A DNA stretch of 64,000 nucleotides, taken from assembly GCF_047663525.1 (NCBI RefSeq), contig NC_092594.1:39374001-39438000 (forward strand), in the 5' to 3' direction. Below the pieces are notes generated by a model. That model was not told the origin of the DNA. It ran no database searches and was given only the letters and a program-made list of their open reading frames with translations. This document shows positions 26,610-40,023 of this stretch, in pieces. Source of the stretch: Anas platyrhynchos. Its lineage: Eukaryota > Chordata > Aves > Anseriformes > Anatidae. The translations under genes were made by a program, and so were the position numbers. Each line of letters begins with the position of its first letter. The stretch's first letter is position 1.

Positions 26610-29600
26610 GGTATTATGTTAGTAAGAAGTGCTGACAAAAATAAGAGCTGTCTACAGATTCATCTTCAAATTCAATATATCTAATATATCTACTAAAGGA
26701 CATAATTGAGGAAGAAACAGATTAATATTGGTTAAATAAGTTTGGGAAGGAAATGGTAGAGGAGGAGGTACAAAGATTAAAAAGTACAAAAAGTACAAAG
26801 CAGTGAATGAAGTCCTTCAATTAAGCATTCATTCCTGAGTAACTACAACTAGATGATTACAGAGGTAATTCAGGAGAAGTTATTCATGGAAGTTTTGTAG
26901 TGAAGGCATCTGGGAGCATCAGGCCCTTGTGATGGTAGAGGGGCACCCAAGAGACCAATAAACAGCAAAGCAGCTGCAGTGGCCAGCAGGAGAAATGCCA
27001 AGGCAGTCCCAGCCATGGGGTACTCACTGAGGTAGCAGCAACTCACCAGTTCAGCTCAGCACGCAAAGATGAGAACTAGCAGCAAGGGAATTTCAAAGCC
27101 AGCATTTAGGAACAAATCCTCTTATGCTGAGGAAGAGCAATAGGCAGAGAAAATATGGAGTAATGAAAGCAGGGTCTTCACAATCATTTGGCCTAATACC
27201 CTTTTAAGAAGGGAATTATTTTTGCAACATTGGACAACTAGAACAAATTAGTCATGATTCAGCTTTAAAATATTGTTACCAGGTAACTTGATTTACCAAG
27301 AAGAGGAAAACAATCTGTTGTCTGAACAATTCAAGGAAAAATATTACCAGGAAAACTACCAGAAGCAAGCAGCTATTAATTAGTAAAGTACAATATTTAA
27401 TCTCTGTATATTTAGGGTTCTATAGAGCTCAGTCTTGAACAGCCTGTACTTTACAGCTCCTGTCCCTCCACTAATAACTTGTTGGACAATGTGCAGTCTG
27501 CCCTAAACACCACATGAATGCCAGCTGGAGGAAAGGCCAGGGCCTGGCCCCAGCAGGGGTGCAGCCTGGGGCCCCAGGGGAGCAGGGACATTCAGGTGAG
27601 GGCATTGGGTGAAGCTGAAGAGCGCAGCCCCAGGAGCTCACCTGTACTGTCTCTCCAGCAACTACAGCTTTGCATTCTTAACAGGGGCATGCTGTGCCCC
27701 AGATAGCAGAGAAAGAAGTGTAGCTTACATTGTTGGTCTCGCTTAGACTTACAAAGGGGTCTTCAGAGCAAATACAGCCTGAGCGCCGCAGCACAGTCCT
27801 CCCCTACCTACCCATCTGTGGGCTCACCGCCCTTCCCTCTGAAAAATCACAGCTGTGACCAAAAAGCATTTCTCAGCCAGACACTGACGTAACGCCTTAC
27901 CTTCTTTCAAGGGTGCACTTCTACACCATCTGAAGAACAGTAAAACTCAACCTGTGTTCTATTAACCCCACATAGCTGGCCAGGCTTGAGCCACCCACCC
28001 GCATCCCTGCCTGGCCTTTCCCCACCTGCATGCAGATTTCTTTGTACCCCAGACTGTAGCTAATGAGCTCCTGGACTGGATGCCAGCTGGAATTGGTACA
28101 ACAGCCCTACCTTGCTCATCAAGTTTTCAACATCTGATATTTTGTCACCACCAAGAGATCGGAGTTAATGCCAAGACCTGAGATGCCAAATTGGCCTGGT
28201 GCAGGATGCAGAGGGAGAAATGTTTTAATGGCTTACACTACTAAATTTCAGAATGAAAAAAAAATAATAATGACTTAATATTACTACTATTTATTTTTCA
28301 GTGAAAATAAGTTTGTGTGTCCTTCATCAATCTGTGAGTAACTTTGCAGAATTAAAGCTATTCAGTGGAATCTCATTTCATGTATAAGTTCACGTGCCTA
28401 ACAGGCCAACCTGTGAAATTAGAACTAACTAGTTAACATACATGCACACACAGCTGTAGCTCTGCCACACCAAAACTTCTCCTAAGAATTGTGTGCATAT
28501 GGTGCAGCTACTGGCAGTATTTCAGATGTAGCTGTACCAACAGTGAGAAGAAACCTTCGTGACACCTCCGGGTGGGTGAGATCAGACAAAATAGGCATTT
28601 CAGGTGCAGCCGCGTGCTTCCTTTCCAGCGCTGTGCTGTGAAGATGGTGCATGCAGTGGAGCAGGCATGGACACAGGCCCTGTACAAGAAGCACGGCTGG
28701 TACACAATCACTGCTGAAACTAGGAGATGACACTGAACCTTTTATTTCCAGAAAACACATCATGAATAGTCCTTGTATAAATTTGCACTGCTGTTGTCAG
28801 CTGGCTAATTTAAGCAGTTTCAAGGTCCTCATCAGCTATACTGTTGCTTAGGTGAAGAAGTCCTCTGGGCTAAGAATTTTTACATGTCTAGCCTGCAAAG
28901 GATATTCCTGTTTGAAGAGGAGACTTGTGAGCTATCAAGCACTCGCCGCTCCCACTCCAGCTCACCCACATCCCAATCCTGCACCACGGCAGAGTGGGAG
29001 CATGCTCACGCCTAGAAAAAGCACTTGCAGGGCAGAGCAGAGCTCTCTCATTAGACATCCAGGAGCATGACCACTCACTGTGCTCTCCCAGGCCCGACCT
29101 TCCTCACCAGGGCGGAGGTGCCACAAGGCAGTGGCTCAGCTCCCTGGAAGCTCTCACGGCACTGGCACAGCCCAGGGGGCGAGGCGGGGGCACTGGAGGT
29201 GGCAGGTGCCGATGCGGGACCTTCTCTGAGGTTGCAGCATTTCCCCTACTCTGGCACGGCCAGCTGCAGCACAGGAACAGGGAAACGTGGGGTCACTGCA
29301 TGCACTTGTAGGAAACATTGAAGTCAGGCCTATTTTTAATTATGAACCATTTAACAGTGTATTTTAGCTAATGCATGGCTAAAAATACTCAGCAGATTAA
29401 AAAGACAATTTAAAATGCAGAAATAATCTGGATGAATGATGAAAGTTGTCAGAGAACGGCTAGACCATGCCAAACAATGAAAACACTATTGGAGATGGGC
29501 TATTTAAATATTAAATAAATATCCAGAATTTCTGTAAATGCTTTACAGGAGGTATGATGAAATGTTATTTTTCCTAATCTGTTCATAACGTAATTATGGA

Positions 29601-30510
29601 CTCTATACTCCAGCTAAAATGATCATTTATCTTACTCTAAGTATTTCAATTGCTTTTTCTCCAATAAATTTCAGATATTACCTACAAATGGTGACTAAGC
29701 ACATCAAAGAAGTTTCAAGCATTGTTAATAAGCCTATAAAATATTTAACATTTGTCTAGCATATGACTTTAATAACGTATTTTGTGTCTATTTTTGTGGA
29801 AGTTTTTTCTAACTAAATTAGGTATTGCTAACTAATTAATTCTATACAGACAAAATAACGGAGGGGGAAAGCTATTCACAGGTAAATATTCTGAACTGTA
29901 TTCCTTTTTTTTTCTAATGCCACCAGTGATGTTAATACTAATAACAATACATATAAGTTATTCTTCTGTGATTTGATCTGGGGCCTACAGGCATATTTCT
30001 GCCTAACAGCCACCAATATGTAGCAGATATATTTCCACAGTAACACATATACACAATGAATTTATGCAAAATACACCAGAGGCATAATTAACTGTATGTA
30101 TGAAAACACATAATGACCATAATCAAAGCAGGAGATGTGTTAATGGCAGCTAGCAGCCAGGAAAACACTGCTGTGTCACAGGAGGTTGGAGAGAAGCAGA
30201 AACCCCTTCGGCCGTATGCACAGAGCACAGCACGATGCACGTCGCTGCTCTCCTGCTGCATGTAGCCTCGGCACAGGGGGCATTTAGAGCCTGTTGCATT
30301 CACAGCAGAGGAATTTCAACCCACTTTGGTGCAGTGCAAAAATCTAGTTCTAAGGAAATGGACAGGTAACTGCACGGATTTCCTGTACTTATTTTATCAA
30401 TATAAATACCTAATGTCATGGCATTCCACCCAAAATACCAGTTATTTACTGTTCTGGGATCACTGAAAAATCAGGACTAAGTAAGAGACTGCAGTGAGGT
30501 TGTTAATGCA

Positions 30511-30539
30511 ATTTATTTATTTATTTATTTATTTATTTA
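30511..30539. repeat. (ATTT)7 microsatellite
   Basis: Pure ATTT units. Confidence 0.92.
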
Positions 30540-31044
30540 GCCAGGTGAATATGAAAAGAGGGTCTAGTATCACAGTTTTGTGATTTCTAAGAATTAGTGC
30601 TTTTAAGAAATATTACCTCCTTGCATTAACTCTATATGAGAGCTCAAAATTATGAAAGTGACCTCAAATTTCAGCATTTCCATAAACACTCACAGTTTGA
30701 ACATTTCATTTGAGGCAGCAAGGTGAATGTATGTCTTCTACTAGAAGCATTGGTTACTAATTTCATATTGCAAATGTAAGAAAGCTGTTCCTGGAAGAAA
30801 AACACAATTTGATAGGATTTCTGTTTAGCTTGATTATGTGAAACCATGACAGTCAAAAATAAACATGCTTGTTTTAAATATATTATACTCTAGTACAAGA
30901 GTTAGTGAACTAATACACAAATTGAGAGAGAAAACTAGAAGTGGGAGGAACCAGACAAAAGGAATTAATTACTTCTCAGAGCAGCAACTTACGTGCATTC
31001 AGAATCATACCCATTGACATTTGGGACAAAAATAAGCATTTACT

Positions 31045-31225
31045 GATTTACAGCTAGAAAAAGACTATCGTGGTTATCTAGTCTGATCTTCTAGATAATG
31101 CAACCAATTTTAATTCTGTAATTCTTATATGAAGCCCATAGTTTTTGTCTTACTAGAGCACAGACATACAATTTGATTTAGTGACTTCAAGTGATCGACC
31201 AGATCTCTAAGTGGGCTGTTCCTGT
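31045..31225 (-). mobile_element. Old, diverged CR1-type fragment
   Basis: Contains ATCTAGTCTGATCTTCTAGA, ATATGAAGCCCATAG and GTGACTTCAAGTGATCGACC in an order that matches an ancient amniote CR1 3' region, which I recall from reptile and bird genomes (tctagtctgacctcctg ... gacttcaagtgatgga). Strongly diverged; boundaries approximate. Confidence 0.6.
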
Positions 31226-32476
31226 GGCAAGTTATACTGGCTGCTAAATAATTGCAATTTGTTTATTCTCTAAATTTGTCTATAGCATCAGCTTGCAGTC
31301 ACAGAAAAAAACTTCCCACAAAGGGTTCTCACAGACAATGATCACATTGCCTCCTCACTGTCTCCTGGACAAACAAGATAAATCCAGTCAATTCACATGG
31401 CTCTGTGTAATTGATTTATCTTCTGCAACACCGTTTTTGTTTTTTATTCCACTTAGCCTGAAGAATAAACAGCTTAAGGGGAGTGAGCTGAACTCAATTA
31501 CATTTTGTGCATGGTTTATTAATTTACTATTCATCACAAGTATAAATCAAAAGAACACAGTTGATGAGCTTTGGTGTCACTGAGGTCATAAACTGAGGAA
31601 TCAGTGACAGAGCTGTAACTTACAACATCCTGCAAAATGTCTACAAACAGTAGAGAAACACAATATGGAAATAAATTCTCTCTCATATCCAAAAAACATT
31701 AAAACTCACATTTATTTTGAAGCCAATTTTCAGAGCAAAAGGCAACTTGTAAAGTGCCTTTGAAAAGAATACTTATAAATAAAATGGTAAAAAATGCAAA
31801 AAAAAAAAAGGTAAAAAAGGCAATTTGTTTTTTAGCATTCATTTAAAAATATGTATATAGCATTTATGGTTCCAGATAAGATCTTATCCTAATTGAACCA
31901 GGATATATTTCAAAAGTCACACTGACATGCTTTATTAATTATTGTTTTTTTGCAGGAAAAGTGGCTTAAGTTAGGAAACAGTTCTTTGTCTTTCTTTTAC
32001 CGTATCTTCACGTTTCCACCATCAAGACTTAACCAACCCTGTGTCAAAGCAACATGTCAAGCACAGAAGTTTTGACCCAGTGAATACTCAAATGGCTTTG
32101 TTTCTTGCTTTCTAAGAACAGAGCATGCATTTCCTCACATTTTCAGTAATCTTGATCTTTTCATTTGATGCTGATGTAAAGCTCTTACCGTTTTCAAGCC
32201 CTCTAGCCCTCTTCTTTCTTTTTTTTTTTTTTTTTTTCAGAATTCTGCTTTCTTTCTCTTCAGGAAACTCTTGAAACTCTTGAATGTAATGTAATGACTA
32301 CCTTTCTCTGTGGTGATTTACATTTGTGTAACCTTATGCAGCATTTGAGTTTGGCTGTCATGTTGCTCATCCTCTGAGTAGATTATTATCTATTGCAGAA
32401 AACAGGCCAAATCCCCTAGATCCATGTCAACAAAAAGAATGTATGGTATGACACACATCCACACATCAAGCATTAG

Positions 32477-32524
32477 GATAAGGATGGGTATTAAAAAGAA
32501 GATAAGGATGGGTATTAAAAAGAG
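32477..32524. repeat. 24-bp tandem duplication
   Basis: Two adjacent copies of a 24-bp unit beginning GATAAGGATGGG, 23 of 24 identical. Confidence 0.9.
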
Positions 32525-35500
32525 CTAAACACAATCAGAAGTTCTTTTTTTATTTTCTTTTCCCAACTGAAAGGATAAGCATTATCATCGTTGCACATCG
32601 GTGCACATTTATTTAACTACTTTTGTATGGTTTGTAAGCATCAGCACAACTGTCATATTTGTATCCAAATTTTATCTTGGAAATAGCTAAACTTCTACTA
32701 GAATTAGACCCACAAGTATCTGCTCCAATGTCAAAGCATGTATTTGCAAAGGCTTGATGTAGCTCTGCACAGATCTCCACAAACAGGAGCACTGGGAGTC
32801 ACCTCCATCCCAAGCAGCACAACCACTCTGCCAACATGGGGCCAGGAACGAGGGTCTCTCATGAGGCACCCAGCAGTTCTGGGTGAGATTAACAGCAGAT
32901 ATCACACCTGCTTATGTGCATGGTGACATCTCTTGTCCTCATACAACAAGTTTAATCTTATTTATGGCTGTTTTGTTTTTTTTTTTACGTCTCGACATAT
33001 TATGAAGGAATTATGACCATACCTTCCTCCGTGGAGATTTTTCTTGTCTTTTCTAGTCTGATGCTAATCTTTTCTTTTCACAGAACATCAACCAACATAC
33101 TATTTAGTTTTACCCTTTTAGCTCAGCCAAGCAGCTTAGCCAGATTGACTGTGATACACATCCCAATGCCCTCAGTAAATGATATGCTACCTGTAGTTTT
33201 CTTTCAATGCCAAAAAAATATAAACAAACAAACAAACCAAAAAAATCACTTCCGGATACAGTGCAATGATATATGACTTCTTATCTTACACAGTTGATTA
33301 AAAAAAAAAAAAAAAAAGCAGTAACCATTTCTTTCAGTGATGAAATTATATTTTTCCTAGTGTTGTTTCACTGTCTCCCAAGGCATGTCTCTGAAGACAG
33401 ATGTCAACCTACTGCCAAATTTAGATTTAAATTTGTTTCATACACTGTCGATCTGTGTCAGAACAGAAGTGACAGGTTAAATATAGTATTTTCTATCTGA
33501 GAGCTAATGCCCTGATTCATCTAGGGGAAAGGAGGGAGGAAAGATGCACAGGAGAAAGAAAATAGTTGATTATTGTTTGGGGGAGAGGAGGGAGGGCTAT
33601 ATTGGTTGGATCTTTTTGTTTGTTTGCTTGCTTGTTTGTTTTGGTAGTAGCCTTTCATAATATAAAGAAGATGCATCTCCTACAAAAGAACAGTTGCAGG
33701 ATCTAGCTCTGCAATAATGTCATTAGTTAAGAATATGCGAGAACCAACTCTTACAGGAAAGACTATCTCATTCTAATTAGTTAAGAGGTATATTACAAAC
33801 TTGGAGGATGATGCTTTTAAAATTTCTATTACTTATGGAAATTCACCACACTGACTAGACCTAGACTAGACCTAGGCCAGAATGCATTGCTGCCCTGAAA
33901 GCCTAGTGACAGCTTTAAACTCTAAGAATTCATCTAATAATTCACAGTAGGTACAATTTAACACAGTGTGCCATGGGGAAGTTCCAGTTCTCCCTGTAGT
34001 GGTGACCATTCTCCTGTTTGTTTGCCTTTCTCTAACATTAACTTATATGCAATCTCTAGCACATTTGCCACTAACTTTTTACTAAAAGAAAGGCAACATA
34101 CATATGAAAGAAACCCTTAAGGCACTTGAGGAAATGTTAAGAGCCTGATCTCCTGAAGCAAGTGACCAAACTCATAAGAATAATGCATAATATATAGCTC
34201 TAATACTTCATAAAGAATACTTTATGAAATGATCTGTGGAATTTTCTGTTCTTGGAGCAATGGCAACTTCTTGAAGCAGTGGCAAGAAATGTAACATACT
34301 TTCACTGCACAGACATGACAAGAAAAAAAAACAACACACTTTAAAGACTACATAAGTGGTTCTTTATTGTGTTTATCATTGAATACCTGGTTCCCAGAAA
34401 ATATAACTGAAGCTAATTCTTCCAAAATGTTTGCTTCTTTAAGTTTCAGATAGTCAGGATTGTTAGTTTTCAATTAATCATAATCTCACTCCACATTAAG
34501 ATAGGAATTTTCCATATGAAAGTCATTACTGAATTACAATTGTAGAATATAAGCCCATTTAAAGAAGTATTAGATTGATGTTGTAAATAGATCACCTAAA
34601 AAAATGAGGGACCAAATCCAACAATTCTACCAATCTTCTTTACTCTGAATTTCCCCTCATCTTTCTTACCTTTTCTTTTCTTTTTTTTTTTTTTTCCTGA
34701 CATATGGCCTGCATGAAATAATTTTGTTATTTTAAAACTTAAAAAGAAAAAGAAAAAAATCCCAGTCCTGCTCTCTGAAGAGAAAATTATCATTAACTGA
34801 CAAAAGTAGGACAAAACCCCATCCTACCTTCTATACCTTTTAACTGTAAAGGGGAAAAAAAAAAAAAAAAAAAAAGTGTAGAAAAGACAGAATAGCAGAA
34901 AAAGTTATATCTAAGAAGGAAGCAAATTTTTTCTTGTATTCATAGAAGTGGGTTTTCTAAAGTTCTTTATGCTTGATACCACTAAGACAGTACAGCATTT
35001 TTTTACTTCAGCATTGTAATATCTGGCACATCTAAATACTCCCCTTGTACTGAGTGGCAGAGAGCTCATGTAGTAACAATACAGTAAAGTATTATATATG
35101 CATCAGTGTATCCTAGAGATTATTGTAATAGATAAATACATAAAATACCTGTCAGTTGCAGTAGCAATGAAATCATACTGCAGTAACAGTGCATCAACAA
35201 AATTAAGCTGAAATTAAATGAATTTACATACCACAATATTCATTTAGTATTAATGAAATATCTAGTTTGAAAATTTAGAAAATTTAAGAAAATCCGTAGC
35301 TGAGCTCTTCAAAGTTTATTTTGCGTATCTCAGAAAGGACGTTTTCATAGACAATACGCCATGACACATGCAGATGAGAAGTAATAAAAATGTAAGTTTT
35401 TTTCTCAGATACTCTGTGCAAGAATTCTGCCAGAACGGGATGGACTGACCAGCTGCCATCTACAGGAAAGAAAATTGACTGTAAAAATCCCTGCTTACAT

Positions 35501-36077
35501 CAGTCAAAGTTAGACCCATCCAAACTTGGAATTTCACAGCCAATAGACAAGATGACCCTGTCTGTTGAAAAGGGTGGTCTGCTCTTGGGTTACTGCTTGG
35601 CTCTTGTCAGATAGCTTGCTCCCTTGGTGTGGATGTTAACACAAAGAACATTGCATTCTGGTAAGCATGAGTTAGTCTTCCTTCTATTTAGCTGATTACA
35701 AACAACGATTCTACTTAAGTACAGTGAATTGTATCTTTATTCTCACTTGCACAACATCAGACACAGCCAGTCATACAGGTAGAGCCCAGGACAAGATGGA
35801 ACACAAGAACTGAGTCAATGACACACCATGAAGAGGACCAATTTTTCCCACAGTACTGCAGCACCACCGTCAGGCAGTGAGAGGAAAGCTTTCTGCTCTC
35901 TGATCCCAGGTTTACTCGATCCCTCTGCCACAAAGGCCAAGCTGTATGTATGTATGCCCTATTTCCTCTTGCCCAGCGTTCACCTCACACACACCAAGTG
36001 CATTCTCCAGCTGAAATCAAATACAAGGATTTACCCAATGAAAGGATTTATACAAGGATTTACAGTCTTAACTTGCC

Positions 36078-36127
36078 GGGGGTGGGGGGGAGGGGGGGAG
36101 AGGGAGGGAGAAGGGAGAGAGGGAGGA
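36078..36127 (+). repeat. G-rich purine tract with G-quadruplex pattern
   Basis: G5-T-G7-A-G7 and then further GGG runs separated by A or AGA; meets the four-run short-loop pattern. Confidence 0.85.
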
Positions 36128-38654
36128 GTTTGATTTATTGATAAACTTCATTGATTTCTGAAGTAACCATAAAATCATGAAAAGAAACTGCTGTCACAGT
36201 GGACCATCAATGAAAAACCATAATAATAATGTGTAATAAATGAGTAACAAAGAAATTAAGTTGGATACAGTACCACTTTTGAGGTCAGTTGTGTATTCTC
36301 ACCAAGAAAACTGTTCAGTTGTAACAACTAGAAAAAAATGGGGGGAGGAGGAAAATTCACTTATGGAAAATTATATCATGTGTAGCTAAGCATTCAAATG
36401 AAGATCACAAGTATTGATGAAGGGTAAAATAAACACATGCACATTGAAAGAAGTACTCAAATTCTGTAACAATCAGAAGGGAGACTCCATATTCCCACTC
36501 CGTTTCCTATAGAACAAAACAGGAAAACATAATTTAATTTAAAACTACCAAATCCAAAAAGGTGTCAAAATAATTGTCTTGAAGCAATGCATACTTCTGC
36601 AGAAGGTCAGGACAGCCAGGACGGCATGGCAATGGGGAGAGCAGCATCTGTGCCCAGGGGAAGGTGAGCTCAGACTCTGCCCCCAGGGCCATGGCTGTTG
36701 CAGACTGAGGAGCTGGAAACTCTAGAGCAGCATCCCCTTGCTGCCAAAACAAGGTTTTTTTAATGTATAAAAGCATCTAAAACACATGCTTTTAAATATT
36801 TCATGCTCATATGCTTACATACATTTCCATGTGTTTAGCAAATGAAAATAAGTTAATTCTATAATTATGTTTTTAATGACTTTTCTTAATCTTCTTGAAA
36901 TGCAGCTGGCACTGGTGACTGAAAAAAAGAAACAGTACCAGGTTCATCTTTCATTTAATTTATATCTGGGTTTGCTACTTAAGGACATTAATCATTCTAA
37001 ATTAACTTTACAGATACTCCTTGTTCAATGGTAGAGATTGATTTTAATGCAACAGAAATTCAAAAAATTAGGATGTTTTTTATAAAAAGGTATTTTTTGT
37101 CCTGAATGGTTTGGCTCAGGTCTGTTATGAAGAGTTTAACCTAATGAAACATTGTCTGGAGGCGATCTTCAAGATTTAAGGAAATCCTTGCTAGTCACAG
37201 TTAATATTCATGAAGAACAGAGAATACATGTACCTACATAATTCTTAGAATGCACTGTACAGCACTTCAAGAAGATTGACAAAACATTACCTGTACAAAG
37301 CTTCGTATTAACATACTAATGAAACAGATTTCAAGCCATTATGGAGACACTGAGGTTTTTATGGTAATAGGTAATACAGCAATAATGACCTGTAAAATGC
37401 ATGAGCATAAAGAAAAAAAAAAATGTTCAAGGTCCATGCTTTGAACAGCTATTTATTTAAGAGTACAACTGTGTTTGGGAATTGCTGTTACTTCTCTCTG
37501 ACAGAAAATGATCATGACATTGACACCATTTCTCCTCTGTCCTAGAATGGAAACATGAGACTTGCACAGAAAATTCTGCAAAGCAAGTCTTGGTGCTCTG
37601 TTGTAAATAACACAGCTCTGAATGCTACCCTGGAACAAATAAGACAGTGTGTTTTGTGTCAATTTTGTAGAAAAATGTGCAAACCTTGTCACTGGGACTA
37701 TGTTTGTATTTAACTTTACTATCTGTCTTAAGATCCAAAAATTACTAGTGTAGAGTAATGTTTCTTGTACTTTTCTGGAAAATTTTGTATCAGACACCAA
37801 ATACAACTGGTGAGAAGCACATTAAGTCTTCCTTGGAATCATATTAGCACACACACATTTCCCAAGAAAAAAAAATACAGAAAGCTATCATCTGCTCCTT
37901 TCACCCTTCCATTCATAGCTCCTCACCAGCTTAATATCCTGCTGTGCACCTGGCTGGCTCCTGAACCACCTGAGTCTGTACACTGCCTTTCGAGCTGTGC
38001 CTCCTGGTGCTGGGTTCACTGTTTTTGCTGCCATGCCATGCCATGCCATGCCTCTTTCTCCCTGCTGTTTCTCCCACAGTTCCTCTCCAACCTTCTCTTC
38101 TCATTCCCCCCACTAACTTTTCACTTTACTCTTCTGGCTCCCTGCCTCACACTCCAACATCTATCTCCCCAGAGCTCCCCCTCATCCTGCACGTTGCCCA
38201 CCAGGATGGAGCTGCTGCTAAGGCCTGTGGCATACAGCCACCCTCACAGCGCACAGCTCGTCTGACAGCAGCAAGCAGGCACCCTTTGGCTCAAGTGAGC
38301 AGAAGCCTTCTGGGCAAAGATAGCAGCTGGCAAATATTTTTACAGTGCTTTGCATCATCTGGTCTTGGTCTTGACCTTGATTTGAGGATCTTTCTCAAGA
38401 AAACTACAACCACATCTTTAAAAATTATTGAAGAAATGAGGGACAGTACTGAACTGGCAGCACCCACAAGTTTCTCTAGTGTAAGATCCTGATGTAGTGT
38501 TCAGATTTTCTCTTTCTTCCCTTAAATTCCTGTATTTCATTCATTTATTCAATCACTTAGTTAGAAAGCATTCTTTTATCTCAAAAGAATGAGAGAACTT
38601 TTCAGTGTCGGGTACCCAATACAGGACACACCACTGTGCGTGGGGCTGGCTGCC

Positions 38655-38830
38655 CTGGTTCAGAAAGGACACATGAACTGGAAACTATTCCCAGAAGGGT
38701 AAGTGGGGGCCTCAGACAGTTGCAACACCTCTTCAAGGAAGAGGAACAAAACAGATTGGGACTGCTCTGCCTAGAAATGAGACCAGTGAAAAATGAGGCT
38801 AACGGGGGACAGCATAAGGCAGAACCATAA
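38655..38830 (+). mobile_element. Old CR1-like fragment
   Basis: AAACAGATTGGGACTGCTCT followed by CTAGAAATGAGACC and AACGGGGGACAGCATA resembles the older CR1 phrase in which a first-person-like order of 'cagattgggactgttcagc', 'gagaagagac' and 'ggggga' occurs on the sense strand. Boundaries and subfamily are uncertain. Confidence 0.45.
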
Positions 38831-39700
38831 CGCAGTGCCAGTGCTGCTGCCCCCAGCACCTTGCACCCGCGGCGCTGTGCAGGTGGCACCACTGCCATCG
38901 CAAGTCACTGCTGATCAGGAGCAGCACATGTTCTCCTGCCATGCTGTGGCAGTAGTTCTTCTGCCTTGGGGCTGGAATAGGCAAAAAGCCCACTGGCTTT
39001 TTCTGCTCCACTTGGAGACAAAGCTGCCCTAACTAGAGTTAAACATGACCAGCAAAATCATGCCGCTCGCTGTAGCAAAACAGAACATCACGAGGATATT
39101 ACTTCTCCATCCTAACACCTTTTCCCCTCACCTACCCAGAAGACATTTCTAAGAGCTGTGGCTGGTCACTGAACAAGTGTGGTGGCCCACTGCTGAGCAC
39201 CAAGGCTCTTCAGATCCTCTGTGCCAAACAGCATGCGCAAAACCTCATTTCAGTGGTTTCAGGCACAGCTTCTGACACACCAAAGCCACCGAACGAACTT
39301 TGGCAAGGTGCTCCAGAGATCCCACATGGACATCTTGGTTGTAACACAACGTTAGTAACCAGCTCCATCAGCCTTCTCCAAACAGAACACACTACTCTGG
39401 ATATCCACAGCATTAGTGTTTTGAGACTGTTTTTAATTTTGTAGCTGGAGTGTGAAAATGTCACTCTCCCGGAGGAAACACTTGATCTTTCAAAATAATA
39501 ATACAGACACTGTCACTCTTAGTAAGCTTGGTAGTTCAACAACACTATCACTGGAGCACAGCAATTTTTCTTTTTCTTTTTTAATCCATGAAGTAAAAAT
39601 AGACAAAAAATATCAGTGAAAAAAAATTGAAATAAGAAGGATCAATAAGCAAAAAAATAATGCCATGATCCTTTATCTGTCTTGATTAAAATTCTGATGG

Positions 39701-39970
39701 AGGGAAGGGAAGGGAAGGGAAGGGAAGGGAAGGGAAGGGAAGGGAAGGGAAGGGAAGGGAAGGGAAGGGAAGGGAAGGGAAGGGAAGGGAAGGGAAGGGA
39801 AGGGAAGGGAAGGGAAGGGAAGGGAAGGGAAGGGAAGGGAAGGGAAGGGAAGGGAAGGGAAGGGAAGGGAAGGGAAGGGAAGGGAAGGGAAGGGAAGGGA
39901 AGGGAAGGGAAGGGAAGGGAAGGGAAGGGAAGGGAAGGGAAGGGAAGGGAAGGGAAGGGAAGGGAAGGGA
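39701..39970. repeat. (AGGGA)54 pentanucleotide array
   Basis: Twenty-seven perfect 10-mers, that is 54 uninterrupted AGGGA units over 270 bp, purine-only on the + strand and a perfect mirror-type homopurine tract. It equals the AAGGG motif. The length in an assembly is a minimum estimate because such arrays tend to collapse. It ends 48 bp before the left target duplication of the solo LTR. Confidence 0.98.
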
Positions 39971-40018
39971 GCAAACTGTTGAGAATGAATTCTTGTCTTT
40001 TTACCTGAATAATTCTGA

Positions 40019-40023
40019 CATAT
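40019..40023. repeat. Target-site duplication CATAT, left copy (right copy 41083-41087)
   Basis: CATAT directly abuts TG at the LTR left end and recurs directly after CA at the right end. It is identical in both copies. Confidence 0.85.

Larger units (their letters stand above)
19561..31044. other. Intergenic DNA, no gene recognised
   Basis: Mostly AT-rich, with GC-richer patches at about 20560-20980, 25550-25720, 27520-27700 and 28900-29310. It holds a C11T9 run at 20122-20141, T15A14 at 22018-22046, a 23-bp tandem duplication at 26433-26472, and (TTTA)n at 30511-30539. No exon or transposon is convincingly seen. Confidence 0.55.
31226..38654. other. Intergenic DNA, no gene recognised
   Basis: AT-rich. 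It contains a 24-bp tandem duplication at 32477-32524, poly(A)/poly(T) runs at about 32220-32237, 33299-33317, 34680-34695 and 34855-34875, a G-run cluster at 36078-36118, and a (CCATG)n run near 38033-38052. No exon is recognised. Confidence 0.55.
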
